DNA of 64,000 bases from Lachnospiraceae bacterium (GCA_030524705.1 JAUNGD010000009.1:1-64000); one strand, 5' to 3'. Positions 34,055 to 43,284 are shown, counted from the first letter of the stretch. Notes: generated by a model from the letters alone, not told the origin. Made by a program: numbers and translations.

Positions 34055-36499
34055 TCAACCCTGATACCGGATACGGTCGATCACAGATTCCTTTTTTACG
34101 TTCCGGGTCAGCACCAGGGAAAGCAGTATCTGGAACAGGGCAAGGAAGGCCACCATGACTGTCAGCTCTGCCGCCGGGAAATGATATTCATTCAGTCCGA
34201 ACCAGGAATTTGCCTTGCCGTACCGGAACAGGCCGTATCCGCAGGGAACCCCGGCCAGCATCGTTACAAGAACGGTACCGACGGTAAACAGCAGTCCCTC
34301 CCCCTGCAGGCTTCTGTTCAGCTGGGCATTCGTCATTCCGATCGCCTGCAGCATACCGAACTCATGCCTGCGGGTAATCACACTCACCACAAGGGTATTC
34401 GCCATATTCATAAAGCTGATCACGGCGATCATAGCGCTCAGCACATAGCAGAATACCTTCATCAGCTTCACGCTGTTCTTTGCCATCTGAAGCGCATCCT
34501 CGTACCGTTCCAGCTCCACATGGGTCTTATCCTGCAGGAGCTGCCGCAGTGATTTCTCCACCTCCTTTTCCCTGCCCTTGGCACAGTCTACCCACACCTT
34601 AAAGACAGGCTCTCCTGTAAAGCCCAGACTTTCATACGTATCCTCCGTGATCGCCCAGTCCGCATCATCAATATTTCCAAAGGAGCCGGCCACCGCCGCT
34701 TTGAATTCCTTCTGCGTTCTGCCGTCCTCCAGGGACATGCTTCGGAGATCTCCCTCGTGAACACCCTTTTCTTCCATAAAATAGCTCCACCCAAACAGGA
34801 TTTCACCGTTCTCGGTCACGCTGTCATAGGAAAAATCCCCCAGGACGCCGCCCTGCCTCTGCATCCGTTCAAAATCCTCCCGGCTCAGTACGGCCACCGC
34901 CTCGTATTTATTTTCCTTTTCCGCCTCCGCATGCTCCTGCTCCATAGAGAGGATCCGCCGTATTTTTACGTCCTCCACGCCGTCAATAAGGCGTATCTGA
35001 TCCAGAAGCTCCTGACTCAGCGGATTATCCTGCAGGATCGTTTTCAGATTGTTTTCTGGATATACCCTGTCATTCAGCTCAAAATCAAGAGTGAGCAGAA
35101 AATCGCCGTGCTCCACCGTCTTTCTGGCGTCATACTCCGCATTCATATTTCCGGCGAGATTTGCCAGCACAAGAAACAGCGTACAGGACAGCCCCATCGT
35201 CACGATAGTGGCAATCGTCCGCTTCTTCTGGGAGGCCAGATTTGCCATCGTAAGACCGTACACCGTTACTTCTTTTCTCCCCTTTCGCAGACCCTTTCCC
35301 TTCTTCCCTTCACTCCCCTCCTGGTAGCGTATCGCCTCCACTGGGGAAAGGGCCGCCACGGTACGCATGGGCTTTTTCAGTGCAAGCCATACGGTGGCGA
35401 AGCAGATCAGCGCCGAGGCTGCCAGCATCAGCGGCGAGATCGGTGAGACGTCAACATAGCCCTCTGGCCGGATGCTGCCCTCCATATGGTTCAGCCATTT
35501 AAAGGAAAGCCTTGCAATATCAATGCCCGCGATCAGCCCCAGCGGAATGCCTGCCGCCGCCAGTGTCATTCCTTCCCGCCAGATCAGCTGGCGCATCTGC
35601 CGCCTCGTGGCTCCCAGCGCCCGTATCTTTCCGTATTCCCGTATTTTCTGTGTGATTCCCACCTGAAAAATATTGTAGATCACCATGACAGAAAACAGGA
35701 TGATACAGAAAATGACCGCGCCGCACACGCTCAGGGTCTCGTACCCCGGATCCAATGCCCACATCAGGTACGCGGTATTTACCTCTACCTCGTTTTCCCT
35801 GACCCCGACGCGCTTTGCCAGATCCACGATCACATCCTTTTTGCTGTCCGAATTGATGGGGACAGAAGGATCCAGGGTAAAATACACATTATACTGCCGC
35901 TGATCCTTGGGAACCAGAAATTCATAATACTCCTGTGAGACGAAGGCCGTCCCTGCCTCCCCGCCGGCGGCGCCATCCTCCTTCAGCACTCCGCTGATCA
36001 CAAAGGTCTCCTCCTCAAAGGGCTCCTCCAGGCTGGCTCTTCTGGAAATTGTCACGGTATCCCCGGGCTTCGGCTCCTCCAGGCCGTACTTTCGGAAAAA
36101 GGCAGGTCTTGCTGCGATTTCATTTTTTTCCAGCGGATACGCGCCGTCTGCCAGCTTTTCCATCATATTATTTAATTCCAGCGTCTCAGTATCTGCAAAG
36201 TACAGCAAATCCTCCTGCTCCGTCACCGCGGCCAGGGCCATGACGCCGATTCCCTTAAACTCGCTTCGAAGCTGCATATTCTGGAGCTTCCGGGTATCCA
36301 CATTCCGAAAATATCCGTAATGGCTGCCGCTGTACAGCCCCGCGTTCGCGTGCTCCGATTTTACAATCCCATATCCGTAAGAGGAAACAATCACCAGCAG
36401 AAGCATCGTGAGGCTGATGGATACCGTCACCAGGATACTGCGGGATCTGTTGCATCGGTTGTTGTTCCATGCCAGCTTTGTAATCGTCATTCCGTTCAC
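34055..36499 (-). CDS. FtsX-type ABC transporter permease (BceB-like), GTG start
   Basis: An 814-residue permease of the FtsX/MacB superfamily with about ten membrane segments: one near residue 20-45, a large extracellular domain to about 250, a cluster at 255-390, one near 425-450, a second extracellular domain, and a final cluster at 660-800. It contains two FtsX domains (GKIRALGATRRQMRQLIWREG and EFGMLQAIGMTNAQLNRSLQGEG). With the adjacent ATPase and two-component genes it resembles BceAB-type modules that confer resistance to cell-wall-active peptides. The start is a GTG overlapping the ATPase stop (GTGA); an ATG three codons later is an alternative. Confidence 0.88.
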   Translation of the reverse strand: MNGMTITKLAWNNNRCNRSRSILVTVSISLTMLLLVIVSSYGYGIVKSEHANAGLYSGSHYGYFRNVDTRKLQNMQLRSEFKGIGVMALAAVTEQEDLLYFADTETLELNNMMEKLADGAYPLEKNEIAARPAFFRKYGLEEPKPGDTVTISRRASLEEPFEEETFVISGVLKEDGAAGGEAGTAFVSQEYYEFLVPKDQRQYNVYFTLDPSVPINSDSKKDVIVDLAKRVGVRENEVEVNTAYLMWALDPGYETLSVCGAVIFCIILFSVMVIYNIFQVGITQKIREYGKIRALGATRRQMRQLIWREGMTLAAAGIPLGLIAGIDIARLSFKWLNHMEGSIRPEGYVDVSPISPLMLAASALICFATVWLALKKPMRTVAALSPVEAIRYQEGSEGKKGKGLRKGRKEVTVYGLTMANLASQKKRTIATIVTMGLSCTLFLVLANLAGNMNAEYDARKTVEHGDFLLTLDFELNDRVYPENNLKTILQDNPLSQELLDQIRLIDGVEDVKIRRILSMEQEHAEAEKENKYEAVAVLSREDFERMQRQGGVLGDFSYDSVTENGEILFGWSYFMEEKGVHEGDLRSMSLEDGRTQKEFKAAVAGSFGNIDDADWAITEDTYESLGFTGEPVFKVWVDCAKGREKEVEKSLRQLLQDKTHVELERYEDALQMAKNSVKLMKVFCYVLSAMIAVISFMNMANTLVVSVITRRHEFGMLQAIGMTNAQLNRSLQGEGLLFTVGTVLVTMLAGVPCGYGLFRYGKANSWFGLNEYHFPAAELTVMVAFLALFQILLSLVLTRNVKKESVIDRIRYQG

Positions 36500-37167
36500 G
36501 GCTCTACCACCCTTCCGTCCTCGATCATAATGATACGGTCAGCCATCTGGGCAATGTCCTCGTCGTGGGTAATCATGACCAGGGTCTGCCCGAATCTCTG
36601 GGCCGACAGCTTCAAAAGAGCCACCACCTCGTCGCTTGTCCGGGAATCCAGATTTCCCGTGGGCTCATCCGCAAAAACAATATCCGGCCGTGTCACCAGC
36701 GCCCTGGCGATCGCCACCCTCTGCTGCTGCCCGCCGGAAAGCGTATCCGGCAGATGCTCCAGCCTGTCCCGAAGCCCCAGCGTATCTACGATCTGATTGA
36801 CAAAGCCCTCGTCAATTTTTTTGTGATCCAGCCCCAGGGGCAGCACGATATTTTCCCATACATTGATGGAAGAAATCAGGTTAAAGTTCTGAAAAACAAA
36901 GCCGATCTTTCTGCGCCGGAATACCGCCAGCGCATCCTCGGAGGGCTTGTAGATATCCACGTCCTTAATCAGTACCCGGCCGGAGGTCGGACGGTCCAGC
37001 CCGCCCAGCATATGCAGAAGCGTACTCTTGCCGGAACCGCTCTTTCCCACGACGGCCACAAACTCGCCCCGCATGATCTCGATATTTACTTTATTAACAG
37101 CCCGTACCTCACTGTCACCTTTTCCATAGAATTTACACAAATCCTCTGTCCTTAAAATTACGCCCAT
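36496..37167 (-). CDS. ABC transporter ATPase (BceA/LolD-like)
   Basis: A 223-residue ATPase of the MacB/LolD/BceA group. Walker A GKSGSGKST is near residue 39, signature [15 protein letters not shown] near 144, Walker B IVFADEPTGNLD and the switch His in MITHDEDIA. The short length without extra domains fits BceA. It overlaps the permease gene by 4 bases and would drive the conformational cycle of that permease. It is separated from the two-component genes by a terminator at 37249-37264, so the two pairs have separate promoters. Confidence 0.92.
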   Translation of the reverse strand: MGVILRTEDLCKFYGKGDSEVRAVNKVNIEIMRGEFVAVVGKSGSGKSTLLHMLGGLDRPTSGRVLIKDVDIYKPSEDALAVFRRRKIGFVFQNFNLISSINVWENIVLPLGLDHKKIDEGFVNQIVDTLGLRDRLEHLPDTLSGGQQQRVAIARALVTRPDIVFADEPTGNLDSRTSDEVVALLKLSAQRFGQTLVMITHDEDIAQMADRIIMIEDGRVVEP

Positions 37168-37248
37168 GATGTCATTCCTTTCTTTTATCCTTGTGACAAT
37201 ACTGTATCAGACTACTCTTTCATTCCGCTTTCAAAAAAGAGAAAAAGC

Positions 37249-37264
37249 CTTACATTTCTGTAAG
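37249..37264 (-). terminator. Terminator overlapping the stop codon of the sensor kinase
   Basis: On the minus strand CTTACA-GAAA-TGTAAG is followed at once by GCTTTTTCTCTTTTTT. The stem includes the kinase stop codon, so the terminator forms only as the ribosome finishes. Confidence 0.7.
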
Positions 37265-38530
37265 ACTTCTCTGCTCCGGCATCGGCAGCTGTATCACGAA
37301 CCGGCTGCCCCGGGGAAGGGCCGGCATGACCTTGATCGTCCCGCCGTGCTTCTCAATGATCTGCCTCGTCAGATAAAGCCCGATCCCCTGTCCGCTCTCC
37401 TCCCGGATCCGGCTGCCGCTTCCCCGGTAAAACCTCTGGAAAATCCTGCTTCTCTCCCCGGCCGGTACGCCGACGCCTTCGTCCTCAATCTCCAGCCGCA
37501 TGGAAACCGCCATCCTCTGCACACGGATGCGGATGGACGTACCGCTGTCACTGTATTTGACTGCATTTTCCAGCACATTGATTATGGCCTCCGCCAGCCA
37601 TTTCTGGTCCTGCTCTATGAGCTGATCCTCCGCCCTGTCTGCGGACTCCTCCAGGATAATCTCGATCCCCTTTTTACTGGCCCTGGGGTAGATCCGGTTG
37701 ACCGCCAGCAGGATCGTATCAAACAGCGGCGCAGGCTCCGGCCTCACCTCGATCAATCCCGTCTCCATCCGGGATATCTGCAAAAGCGAATCGGTAAGCT
37801 CCGTCAGACGCTGAATCTGATCTGTACACCGCCGGAGGAACTCGTCGTACTCCTCCCCCTCCAGCTCCTTCGATACTAAAATATCAAAGCTTGCCTTCAA
37901 AGCCATCATGGGAGTCCGAAGCTGATGCGACAAATCCGTCACCAGCTTTTTTGTCTCCTCCTTCTCCCGGGCCGCCTCCTCCGTCATCAGCCGTACCTGC
38001 TCTGCCAAGGAGGTCATGCTCATCCAGACGCGCACCAGGCCCTCATCCCCGGAAGACTCCCGAAACCAGAACTCCTCCGCATTGTCCCCGATCTCCTTTA
38101 GCAGCTCATACTTTCCGCTGCGGATATCCTCCACCACGGCGCAAAGCTCCTGCTCCTCCCGCTCTCTTCTCTGCCGACCCCGATACTGTATGATTTCAAA
38201 TCCTGCCGCGCACAGGCCGAAAAGCACGGAGGTCACTGCCAGCTGCTGGCACAGATCCCGAAAAAACCACCGCTTCAACAGATCAGGATACCGCTGCGTA
38301 AAGCCCAGCGCTCCCAGCTGCGCATATCCCTCCCCGGCCTCTGGAAGATACGCTCCCTTCAGGTACTGTGTGACACGTTCCAGCCTTTCTTCATCGGAGG
38401 GCTCCATCACAAGACACAAAAGCTCCGCCTTTTCCTGATAGCTGCGATATGCCATAGCGCCCAGCAGCACGTTCACGGCCAACCACAGAAGCGCTCCTGC
38501 CAGGAGAAGCCTTCCTCTTTTCTCACGCAT
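37250..38530 (-). CDS. Sensor histidine kinase
   Basis: A 426-residue membrane kinase. TM1 lies at about residues 8-29 and TM2 at about 93-114, with about 65 residues outside the cell between them; a HAMP-like linker follows. The H box LSHQLRTPMMALKASF carries the phospho-accepting His, the N box is VLENAVKYS, and the G boxes are DEGVGVPAGERSRIF and GQGIGLYLTRQII. It phosphorylates the response regulator encoded just upstream (8-base overlap). The longer sensory loop differs from classic BceS kinases, which have almost none, so direct ligand sensing is possible. Confidence 0.92.
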   Translation of the reverse strand: MREKRGRLLLAGALLWLAVNVLLGAMAYRSYQEKAELLCLVMEPSDEERLERVTQYLKGAYLPEAGEGYAQLGALGFTQRYPDLLKRWFFRDLCQQLAVTSVLFGLCAAGFEIIQYRGRQRREREEQELCAVVEDIRSGKYELLKEIGDNAEEFWFRESSGDEGLVRVWMSMTSLAEQVRLMTEEAAREKEETKKLVTDLSHQLRTPMMALKASFDILVSKELEGEEYDEFLRRCTDQIQRLTELTDSLLQISRMETGLIEVRPEPAPLFDTILLAVNRIYPRASKKGIEIILEESADRAEDQLIEQDQKWLAEAIINVLENAVKYSDSGTSIRIRVQRMAVSMRLEIEDEGVGVPAGERSRIFQRFYRGSGSRIREESGQGIGLYLTRQIIEKHGGTIKVMPALPRGSRFVIQLPMPEQRSLTEM

Positions 38531-39212
38531 ACCGGGTCTCCTGGCTCCAGATATAGCCCAGCCCCCTGATGTTTTTAATATAAACGGGCTTTGACTTATC
38601 CGGCTCGATCTTTTCCCGCAGCCGGTTTACATTGACCGCCACGGTATTTCCATCCACAAAATTTCCGTCCGCATCAAAAAGCTGCTCCAGAATCTGATTT
38701 TTCGACAAGATCCGTCCGCTGTTTTCCAAAAACAGCTTCAAAAGCTTCCATTCATTCCTCGTCAGCGATATCTCCTGTCCCTGCCGGAACACCTTCATCG
38801 TGTCCAGCTCCACCGTAATCCTGCCGGACAAAATGCGGTTCTTTTTGATTCCCGCCCGGCGCTCCAGATACGCCCGGATCTTCAGAGAGAGCACCGACAG
38901 ACTGAAGGGCTTCGTAATGTAATCGTCCGCCCCTGCGCCATAGCCCATGACCTGATCCGTTTCCTGGTCCCGGGCCGTCAAACAGATAATAAATGCATTT
39001 CCTCCGGCCCGCACCATGGAGACGAGCTCCAGGCCGCTTCCGTCCGGCAGGTTCACGTCGCAGAGCAGAATATCCGGGTACTGCTCCTGCATCGCCCGCT
39101 TCGCCTCCTGCAGATTCTGGCAGGAATATACATGGTAGCCCTCCTTCTCCATCGAAAAAGTAATCCCGCGGTTCACGCTCTCATCATCTTCAACAAGTAA
39201 TATTTCAACCAT
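38523..39212 (-). CDS. OmpR-family response regulator
   Basis: A 229-residue response regulator. The receiver domain starts VEILLVEDDESVNRG, with the phospho-acceptor Asp52 in LLCDVNLPDGSG and the conserved Lys in YITKPFSLSVL. The C-terminal winged helix spans about residues 130-225 (SLTRNEWKLLKLFLENSGRILSK). I start it at the ATG at 39212 after AGGAGAG rather than at the in-frame codon at 39254. It is first in the two-gene unit with the kinase. A tandem 11-base repeat at 39283-39304 in its own promoter region is a likely autoregulatory site. Confidence 0.94.
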   Translation of the reverse strand: MVEILLVEDDESVNRGITFSMEKEGYHVYSCQNLQEAKRAMQEQYPDILLCDVNLPDGSGLELVSMVRAGGNAFIICLTARDQETDQVMGYGAGADDYITKPFSLSVLSLKIRAYLERRAGIKKNRILSGRITVELDTMKVFRQGQEISLTRNEWKLLKLFLENSGRILSKNQILEQLFDADGNFVDGNTVAVNVNRLREKIEPDKSKPVYIKNIRGLGYIWSQETRYA

Positions 39213-39261
39213 AGCCTTCTCTCCTGAACTGGTTCCATACCAGAAAAACTTCATAGCTTAC

Positions 39262-39304
39262 AGTATAATCAATTTTCCTCTGAATTTCTTTAAAATTTTC
39301 TTAA
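39262..39304 (-). promoter_or_regulatory. Promoter region with tandem response-regulator half-sites
   Basis: On the minus strand TTAAGAAAATT (39304-39294) and TTAAAGAAATT (39293-39283) are adjacent direct repeats with an 11-base period, as OmpR-type regulators use. They end 15 bases before a TATACT -10 box (39267-39262), and the second copy covers the -35 position. Confidence 0.55.
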
Positions 39305-39340
39305 GCCCATTCAACCCGCACCCAAAAAGTGCAAAAATCA

Positions 39341-39392
39341 GCCGCTGCTTCTTTGCCCGGCTCTCTCTCCAGAGCCCTTCAAAAGCAGCGGC
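39341..39392 (-). terminator. Terminator after the DUF5662-like gene
   Basis: A 10-bp perfect stem, GCCGCTGCTT / AAGCAGCGGC, has a 32-base loop and on the minus strand is followed by TGATTTTTG. It starts 6 bases after the gene's stop. Confidence 0.7.
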
Positions 39393-39398
39393 CAGATT

Positions 39399-39986
39399 TT
39401 AAATCTTATAACCCTTCAGATAATATTCTTTTACGAAATACATGAGTCTTTCCTCCCCGCACTGGTCGAGAATACGGAGCATGCCGTGCAGTTCCTTCTC
39501 AGTCTGCGGGTGCAGCAGATAATGACTCTTTCCCCGCTCAAAATACTGAAGCGGGTGGTGCTGGGTGTAGGTATCCTTGTTGTAGTTTTTGGATGCGCTG
39601 ATGCGGTCCATCAGCATCTCCGCCACATATTTCCGGGGCATCTGCACCGCCTGAAGCGGATATTTACCGTCTGAGGGGTGCAGGGAATAGTCGGACCAGT
39701 ATTCAAAATGGTGCTTATTCCTTCCCTTGTGGTGCATCCACGCGTTGGAGTAGCCCTTATCCCTCCGCTCTCCGTTGTTGGGGCTGCTTTTTCCGTCGTC
39801 ATAATACCGGAACCCCATCAAAAGCTCTGAAGGCATGTATTTTGACAAATCATGCAGCAGTCCCTGCCTGTACAGGCCAATCCGAAAGCAGTGCCGCATG
39901 ACCAGCATTTTATGTTCATTAATGGTTTTTAAATGTCCCCGGACCTTTCTCCAGGTAATCTTGTTTTCTTGTTTTGACAGTTCCAT
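39399..39986 (-). CDS. DUF5662-family hypothetical protein
   Basis: A 195-residue soluble basic protein resembling DUF5662 (sometimes misnamed catalase). His and Asp residues are well placed in RHCFRIGLYRQGLLHDLSKYMPSE, MHHKGRNKHHFEYW and the later LLHPQTEKELHGML, which suggests a metal-binding or HD-domain-like hydrolase fold. No substrate is known. The ATG is 1 base after the stop of the GlgX-like gene, so the two are cotranscribed. There is no other link to glycogen metabolism in the window. Confidence 0.75.
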   Translation of the reverse strand: MELSKQENKITWRKVRGHLKTINEHKMLVMRHCFRIGLYRQGLLHDLSKYMPSELLMGFRYYDDGKSSPNNGERRDKGYSNAWMHHKGRNKHHFEYWSDYSLHPSDGKYPLQAVQMPRKYVAEMLMDRISASKNYNKDTYTQHHPLQYFERGKSHYLLHPQTEKELHGMLRILDQCGEERLMYFVKEYYLKGYKI

Positions 39987-39987
39987 G

Positions 39988-41859
39988 TTATTTTCCTTCC
40001 AAAATCACGATCGTTCTCGCCGGAACGGTAAAGGACTTCGCGTCCTTCATCTGCTCCCGGGCTTCTTCTTCCAAAAAGCTTTCCTTCCGGGAGGTGTCCA
40101 TCACCCTTTGCCAGACCTCTCCCTTCGGAAGCAGCGGCAAAGCAAATTCCTGGGGATTCCAGTGGAAATTGTACGCAATATATACAAATCCCTCTTCCCC
40201 CGTATAACGCCCGGAATACATACAGCCCAGATGTCGTCTTCCCCTCTCCATATCTCCGTACCAGGCCTGCTCGCCGTGGAAAGAAAGATCCGGGAAGCCG
40301 CTGGAAAGCTGATCGGAAAGCTTCAGCGCCCGGGGCTGATGCAATACCCTGTGCGCCTTCCGGTAGGCAACCGCCTTCTCCACGAATTCCGTCAGCTCCC
40401 GGTTCCTCCGGCACCCGCTCCAATCCAGCCAGGAAAGCTCACTGTCGTGGCAGTAGGGATTGTTGTTGCCGTTCTGGGAATTGCCGAACTCGTCTCCGGC
40501 GAGCAGCATCGGCGTCCCCTGGGCAAACAGCATCATCGCATAGGCATTTTTGCGCTGGCGCATGCGAAGCGCCGCAATATCCTTTTTGCGGGAGGGTCCC
40601 TCCGCGCCGCAGTTCCAGCTCAGGTTGTAATCCGTACCGTCCCGGTCCTGCTCCCCGTTGTCCAGATTATATTTCCGGTCATAGGAAACGAGATCCATCA
40701 TCGTAAATCCGTCATGGTTCGTCATATAATTGATCCTTGCACAGCCCTCGGGATGATTCCGTATCTGGAAGCTGAAGGCCCCGAGACAGGACTCATCTCC
40801 CTTGAGCAGCCTGCGGCAATCGTTCATAAATCCGTCGTTTGATTCCGCCAGCATACCGTGATTCTTCTCTGCATTCCAGCTCTTCAGTCCGTCAGGATAC
40901 CAGTTGCAGATCAGCTTTCTCCTGCGGAAAAGCGGCAGCCTGGCCAGCTCCTCCACAACGCTTTCCCGGGCAATGACAGAAAAGCCGTCAATGTGATAAT
41001 CCATCGCCCAGCAGGAAAGACATTCCTCGATCATGCCGATATGGACATCGTCAGAAAATGCAAACTCCAGGATCACCTCGATCCCCTCTGCATGCAGCGC
41101 CTTCACCATATCCTTCATCTCAGTGTCCGGGCTTTTGCCCGCGGCATATGCGCTCTTCGGAGCAAAGTAATAGCCGTCCCCGTAGCCCCAGAAGTTCATT
41201 TTGTACTGCTCCGGGCGCTTCTCATCCTCCAGAGCCCGGGCAGCCGCCTCCACTTGGGTCTTTGCAGGCAGGCTCCGCTTCGGAAGCCGGGGCGCCAGCT
41301 CCGCAAACTCATAAACCGGCATTAGCTTGACCTGATTGATGCCGAGCCTTTTCAGGTAGGGAATTTTTTCTCTGATCCCGGCAAAGGTTCCCTTTTTCCT
41401 GACGCCGGAATTTTTCTGCATCGTAAACCCCCGTACATGCAGATGGTACATTACGGCATCCTCAAAGGGCAGGCCGGGAAGCCGGTCCGATCCCCAGTGA
41501 TAGCGCTGGGGGAATCCGCCCCTCAGCGCATGAGGAGACTCAGAGGGCAGCACGCCGAACTGCTCCCTGCCGCATATCCTTCTGGCATACGGGTCCGTAA
41601 CGACGTTCTCTCCCTCCCGGAAATTGTATTCATACCCGGAATACGGGAATTTTACCTTCATGGAAAAATAACCATCTCCCAGAGCTGACTCCGGGAACGG
41701 AATTTCCGCAGCAATTTCCTCCGTACCTTTTTTGTAAAGCAGCAGCACCGGCCTCTCCTCACCGGAAGCATAATATCCGAAATGGACTCCGTCTCTTTGT
41801 AGAACCGCTCCTGCCGTTCTGCTGTCATCTTCGATCACTCTGTATTTTAGTTCACTCAA
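39988..41859 (-). CDS. GlgX-like GH13 protein, probably catalytically inactive; TTG start
   Basis: A 623-residue protein with the glycogen-debranching (GlgX/isoamylase) layout: an N-terminal CBM48-like domain (about 10-95), an (alpha/beta)8 barrel, and a C-terminal beta domain. Region IV (TNHDGFTMMDL, Asp383) and the DYNLSWNCGAEGP and AQGTPMLLAGDEFGN blocks are intact. Region II reads DGFSVIA where active enzymes have DGFRFD, so the nucleophile Asp is Ile296. Region III reads LICNWYPDG where AEPW is expected, so the acid/base Glu is Asn319. Region I is also altered (ILEFAFSDD). Debranching activity is therefore doubtful; glycan binding or regulation is more likely. The start is a TTG at 41859, 7 bases after GAGG. 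No glg genes are nearby. Confidence 0.82.
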   Translation of the reverse strand: MSELKYRVIEDDSRTAGAVLQRDGVHFGYYASGEERPVLLLYKKGTEEIAAEIPFPESALGDGYFSMKVKFPYSGYEYNFREGENVVTDPYARRICGREQFGVLPSESPHALRGGFPQRYHWGSDRLPGLPFEDAVMYHLHVRGFTMQKNSGVRKKGTFAGIREKIPYLKRLGINQVKLMPVYEFAELAPRLPKRSLPAKTQVEAAARALEDEKRPEQYKMNFWGYGDGYYFAPKSAYAAGKSPDTEMKDMVKALHAEGIEVILEFAFSDDVHIGMIEECLSCWAMDYHIDGFSVIARESVVEELARLPLFRRRKLICNWYPDGLKSWNAEKNHGMLAESNDGFMNDCRRLLKGDESCLGAFSFQIRNHPEGCARINYMTNHDGFTMMDLVSYDRKYNLDNGEQDRDGTDYNLSWNCGAEGPSRKKDIAALRMRQRKNAYAMMLFAQGTPMLLAGDEFGNSQNGNNNPYCHDSELSWLDWSGCRRNRELTEFVEKAVAYRKAHRVLHQPRALKLSDQLSSGFPDLSFHGEQAWYGDMERGRRHLGCMYSGRYTGEEGFVYIAYNFHWNPQEFALPLLPKGEVWQRVMDTSRKESFLEEEAREQMKDAKSFTVPARTIVILEGK

Positions 41860-41943
41860 TTTTATGCCTCTGCTTTCTGTTTATTCCTGCAAACAACGGG
41901 CCAGCGGACATACTGCATGTCCTTTTTCTCCTGGAATCTGCCT

Positions 41944-42699
41944 TTATAAGGAAATATCCAGCTCCACCGGGCAGTGATCTGACCCGAATACTTCCGTATG
42001 GATCTTTGCATCCTCCAGACGCTCCCGAAGCGCCTCTGAAACACAAAAATAGTCAATACGCCACCCTGCATTTTTCTCCCGGGCTTTAAAGCGGTAGGAC
42101 CACCAGCTGTAGACCCCCTCCGTATCGGGATAAAAATACCGGTACGTATCAATAAAACCGTTCTCGGTCAAGACGGTAAATTTTGCCCGCTCTTCATCGG
42201 TAAAGCCCGCGTTGCGGCGGTTCGTCTTCGGATTTTTCAGGTCGATCTCCTTATGCGCCACATTCAGGTCGCCGCAGAAGATCACCGGCTTGTTTTCCTC
42301 CAGCTTCTTCAGATACGCCAGAAAATCATCCTCCCACTGCATACGGTAGTCCAGCCGGGCCAGCTCGTTCTGGGAATTCGGCGTATAGACCGTCACGAGA
42401 TAAAACGTGTCAAACTCCAGGGTAATCACCCGGCCCTCCTGGTCGTGCTCCTCTTTGCCGATGCCGTAGGATACGCTGAGGGGCTCCTGCTTTGAAAACA
42501 CAGCGGTGCCGGAATAACCCTTTTTCTTTGCATAGTTCCAGTACTGATGGTATCCCTCCGTATCCAGCTCAATCTGACCTTCCTGCAGCTTGCTCTCCTG
42601 AATACAGAAAATATCCGCATCTATCTCACGAAAAAAATCAAGAAATCCTTTTTGCACACAGGCCCGCAGGCCGTTTACGTTCCACGATATTAATTTCAT
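41944..42699 (-). CDS. exoA: Exodeoxyribonuclease III (AP endonuclease)
   Basis: A 251-residue Xth/ExoA-type AP endonuclease for base excision repair. It begins [18 protein letters not shown], with metal-binding Glu in [10 protein letters not shown] (about residue 37). It has GYSGTAVFS, the catalytic [16 protein letters not shown] block near 148-163 and the C-terminal [12 protein letters not shown] with the catalytic His. I start it at the ATG at 42699 after AGGAGAG; the open frame extends 24 codons further without an RBS. It lies 84 bases upstream of the GlgX-like gene on the same strand. Its upstream region carries a 41-base direct repeat. Confidence 0.95.
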   Translation of the reverse strand: MKLISWNVNGLRACVQKGFLDFFREIDADIFCIQESKLQEGQIELDTEGYHQYWNYAKKKGYSGTAVFSKQEPLSVSYGIGKEEHDQEGRVITLEFDTFYLVTVYTPNSQNELARLDYRMQWEDDFLAYLKKLEENKPVIFCGDLNVAHKEIDLKNPKTNRRNAGFTDEERAKFTVLTENGFIDTYRYFYPDTEGVYSWWSYRFKAREKNAGWRIDYFCVSEALRERLEDAKIHTEVFGSDHCPVELDISL

Positions 42700-42786
42700 T
42701 TCATCTCTCCTGTATCTATGATTAATCCAGTATATCATCTCTTTTGTCATTTTCCCAGTCTTATCTTCCATTTTTTCTGATTCAAT

Positions 42787-42851
42787 CTTATTTTCTGCAG
42801 CAGCGCAAGAGTTTTTCCTGGTTCATCCTTATTTTCTGCAGCAGCGCAAGA
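42787..42851. repeat. Two-copy direct repeat, 24 bp each, period 41
   Basis: A 24-base sequence beginning CTTATTTTCTGCAGCAG and ending CGCAAGA is present at 42787-42810 and 42828-42851 with full identity. The second copy runs on into a GCAAGA-TAT-TCTTGC dyad. The repeat lies between exoA and the DUF1292 gene. Confidence 0.85.
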
Positions 42852-42933
42852 TATTCTTGCCATTTCATACAGTTTCTGGTAAAGTGGAATGAGCAGATAA
42901 CTGCACGCAATTACAAATAAGAGAGGTACAGAT

Positions 42934-43284
42934 ATGAGTGATTTTGAAACATGCAGCGGAAACTGCGCCGGCTGCGAAGAGGAATGCGGCGAAGGCGGAG
43001 CTACCATCACGCTGACGCTTGACAACGACGAAACGATTGAATGCTCTATTCTCACAGTCTATGAAGCAGCCGGAAACAATTACATCGCATTGCTTCCGCT
43101 GAACGAGCAGGGCGTAAACGAGGACGGTGAGGTATTTATTTACCGCTTCAGAGAAGAAAACGGCGTCCCGGTTCTCGAAAACATTGAGGACGACGACGAA
43201 TACGAGGCAGCCTCCGACGGCTTCGACGAATGGGTCGATTCCATGGAGTACGACGAGCTTGTCTCTGCAGAGGATGAGGAATAA
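42934..43284 (+). CDS. DUF1292 protein with N-terminal cysteine motif
   Basis: A 116-residue very acidic protein. Residues about 28-110 match DUF1292 (YrzB-like): TITLTLDNDETIECSILTVYEAAGNNYIALLPL and VFIYRFREENG. The first 20 residues carry Cys7, Cys11, Cys14 and Cys18 (CxxxCxxCxxxC), a possible zinc or Fe-S site that typical DUF1292 proteins lack, as far as I know. The ATG has an AGAGAGG site. The end of the gene is duplicated downstream (43263-43336). The function of DUF1292 is unknown; in bacilli a related gene sits with RNase H-like yrrK. Confidence 0.82.
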   Translation: MSDFETCSGNCAGCEEECGEGGATITLTLDNDETIECSILTVYEAAGNNYIALLPLNEQGVNEDGEVFIYRFREENGVPVLENIEDDDEYEAASDGFDEWVDSMEYDELVSAEDEE

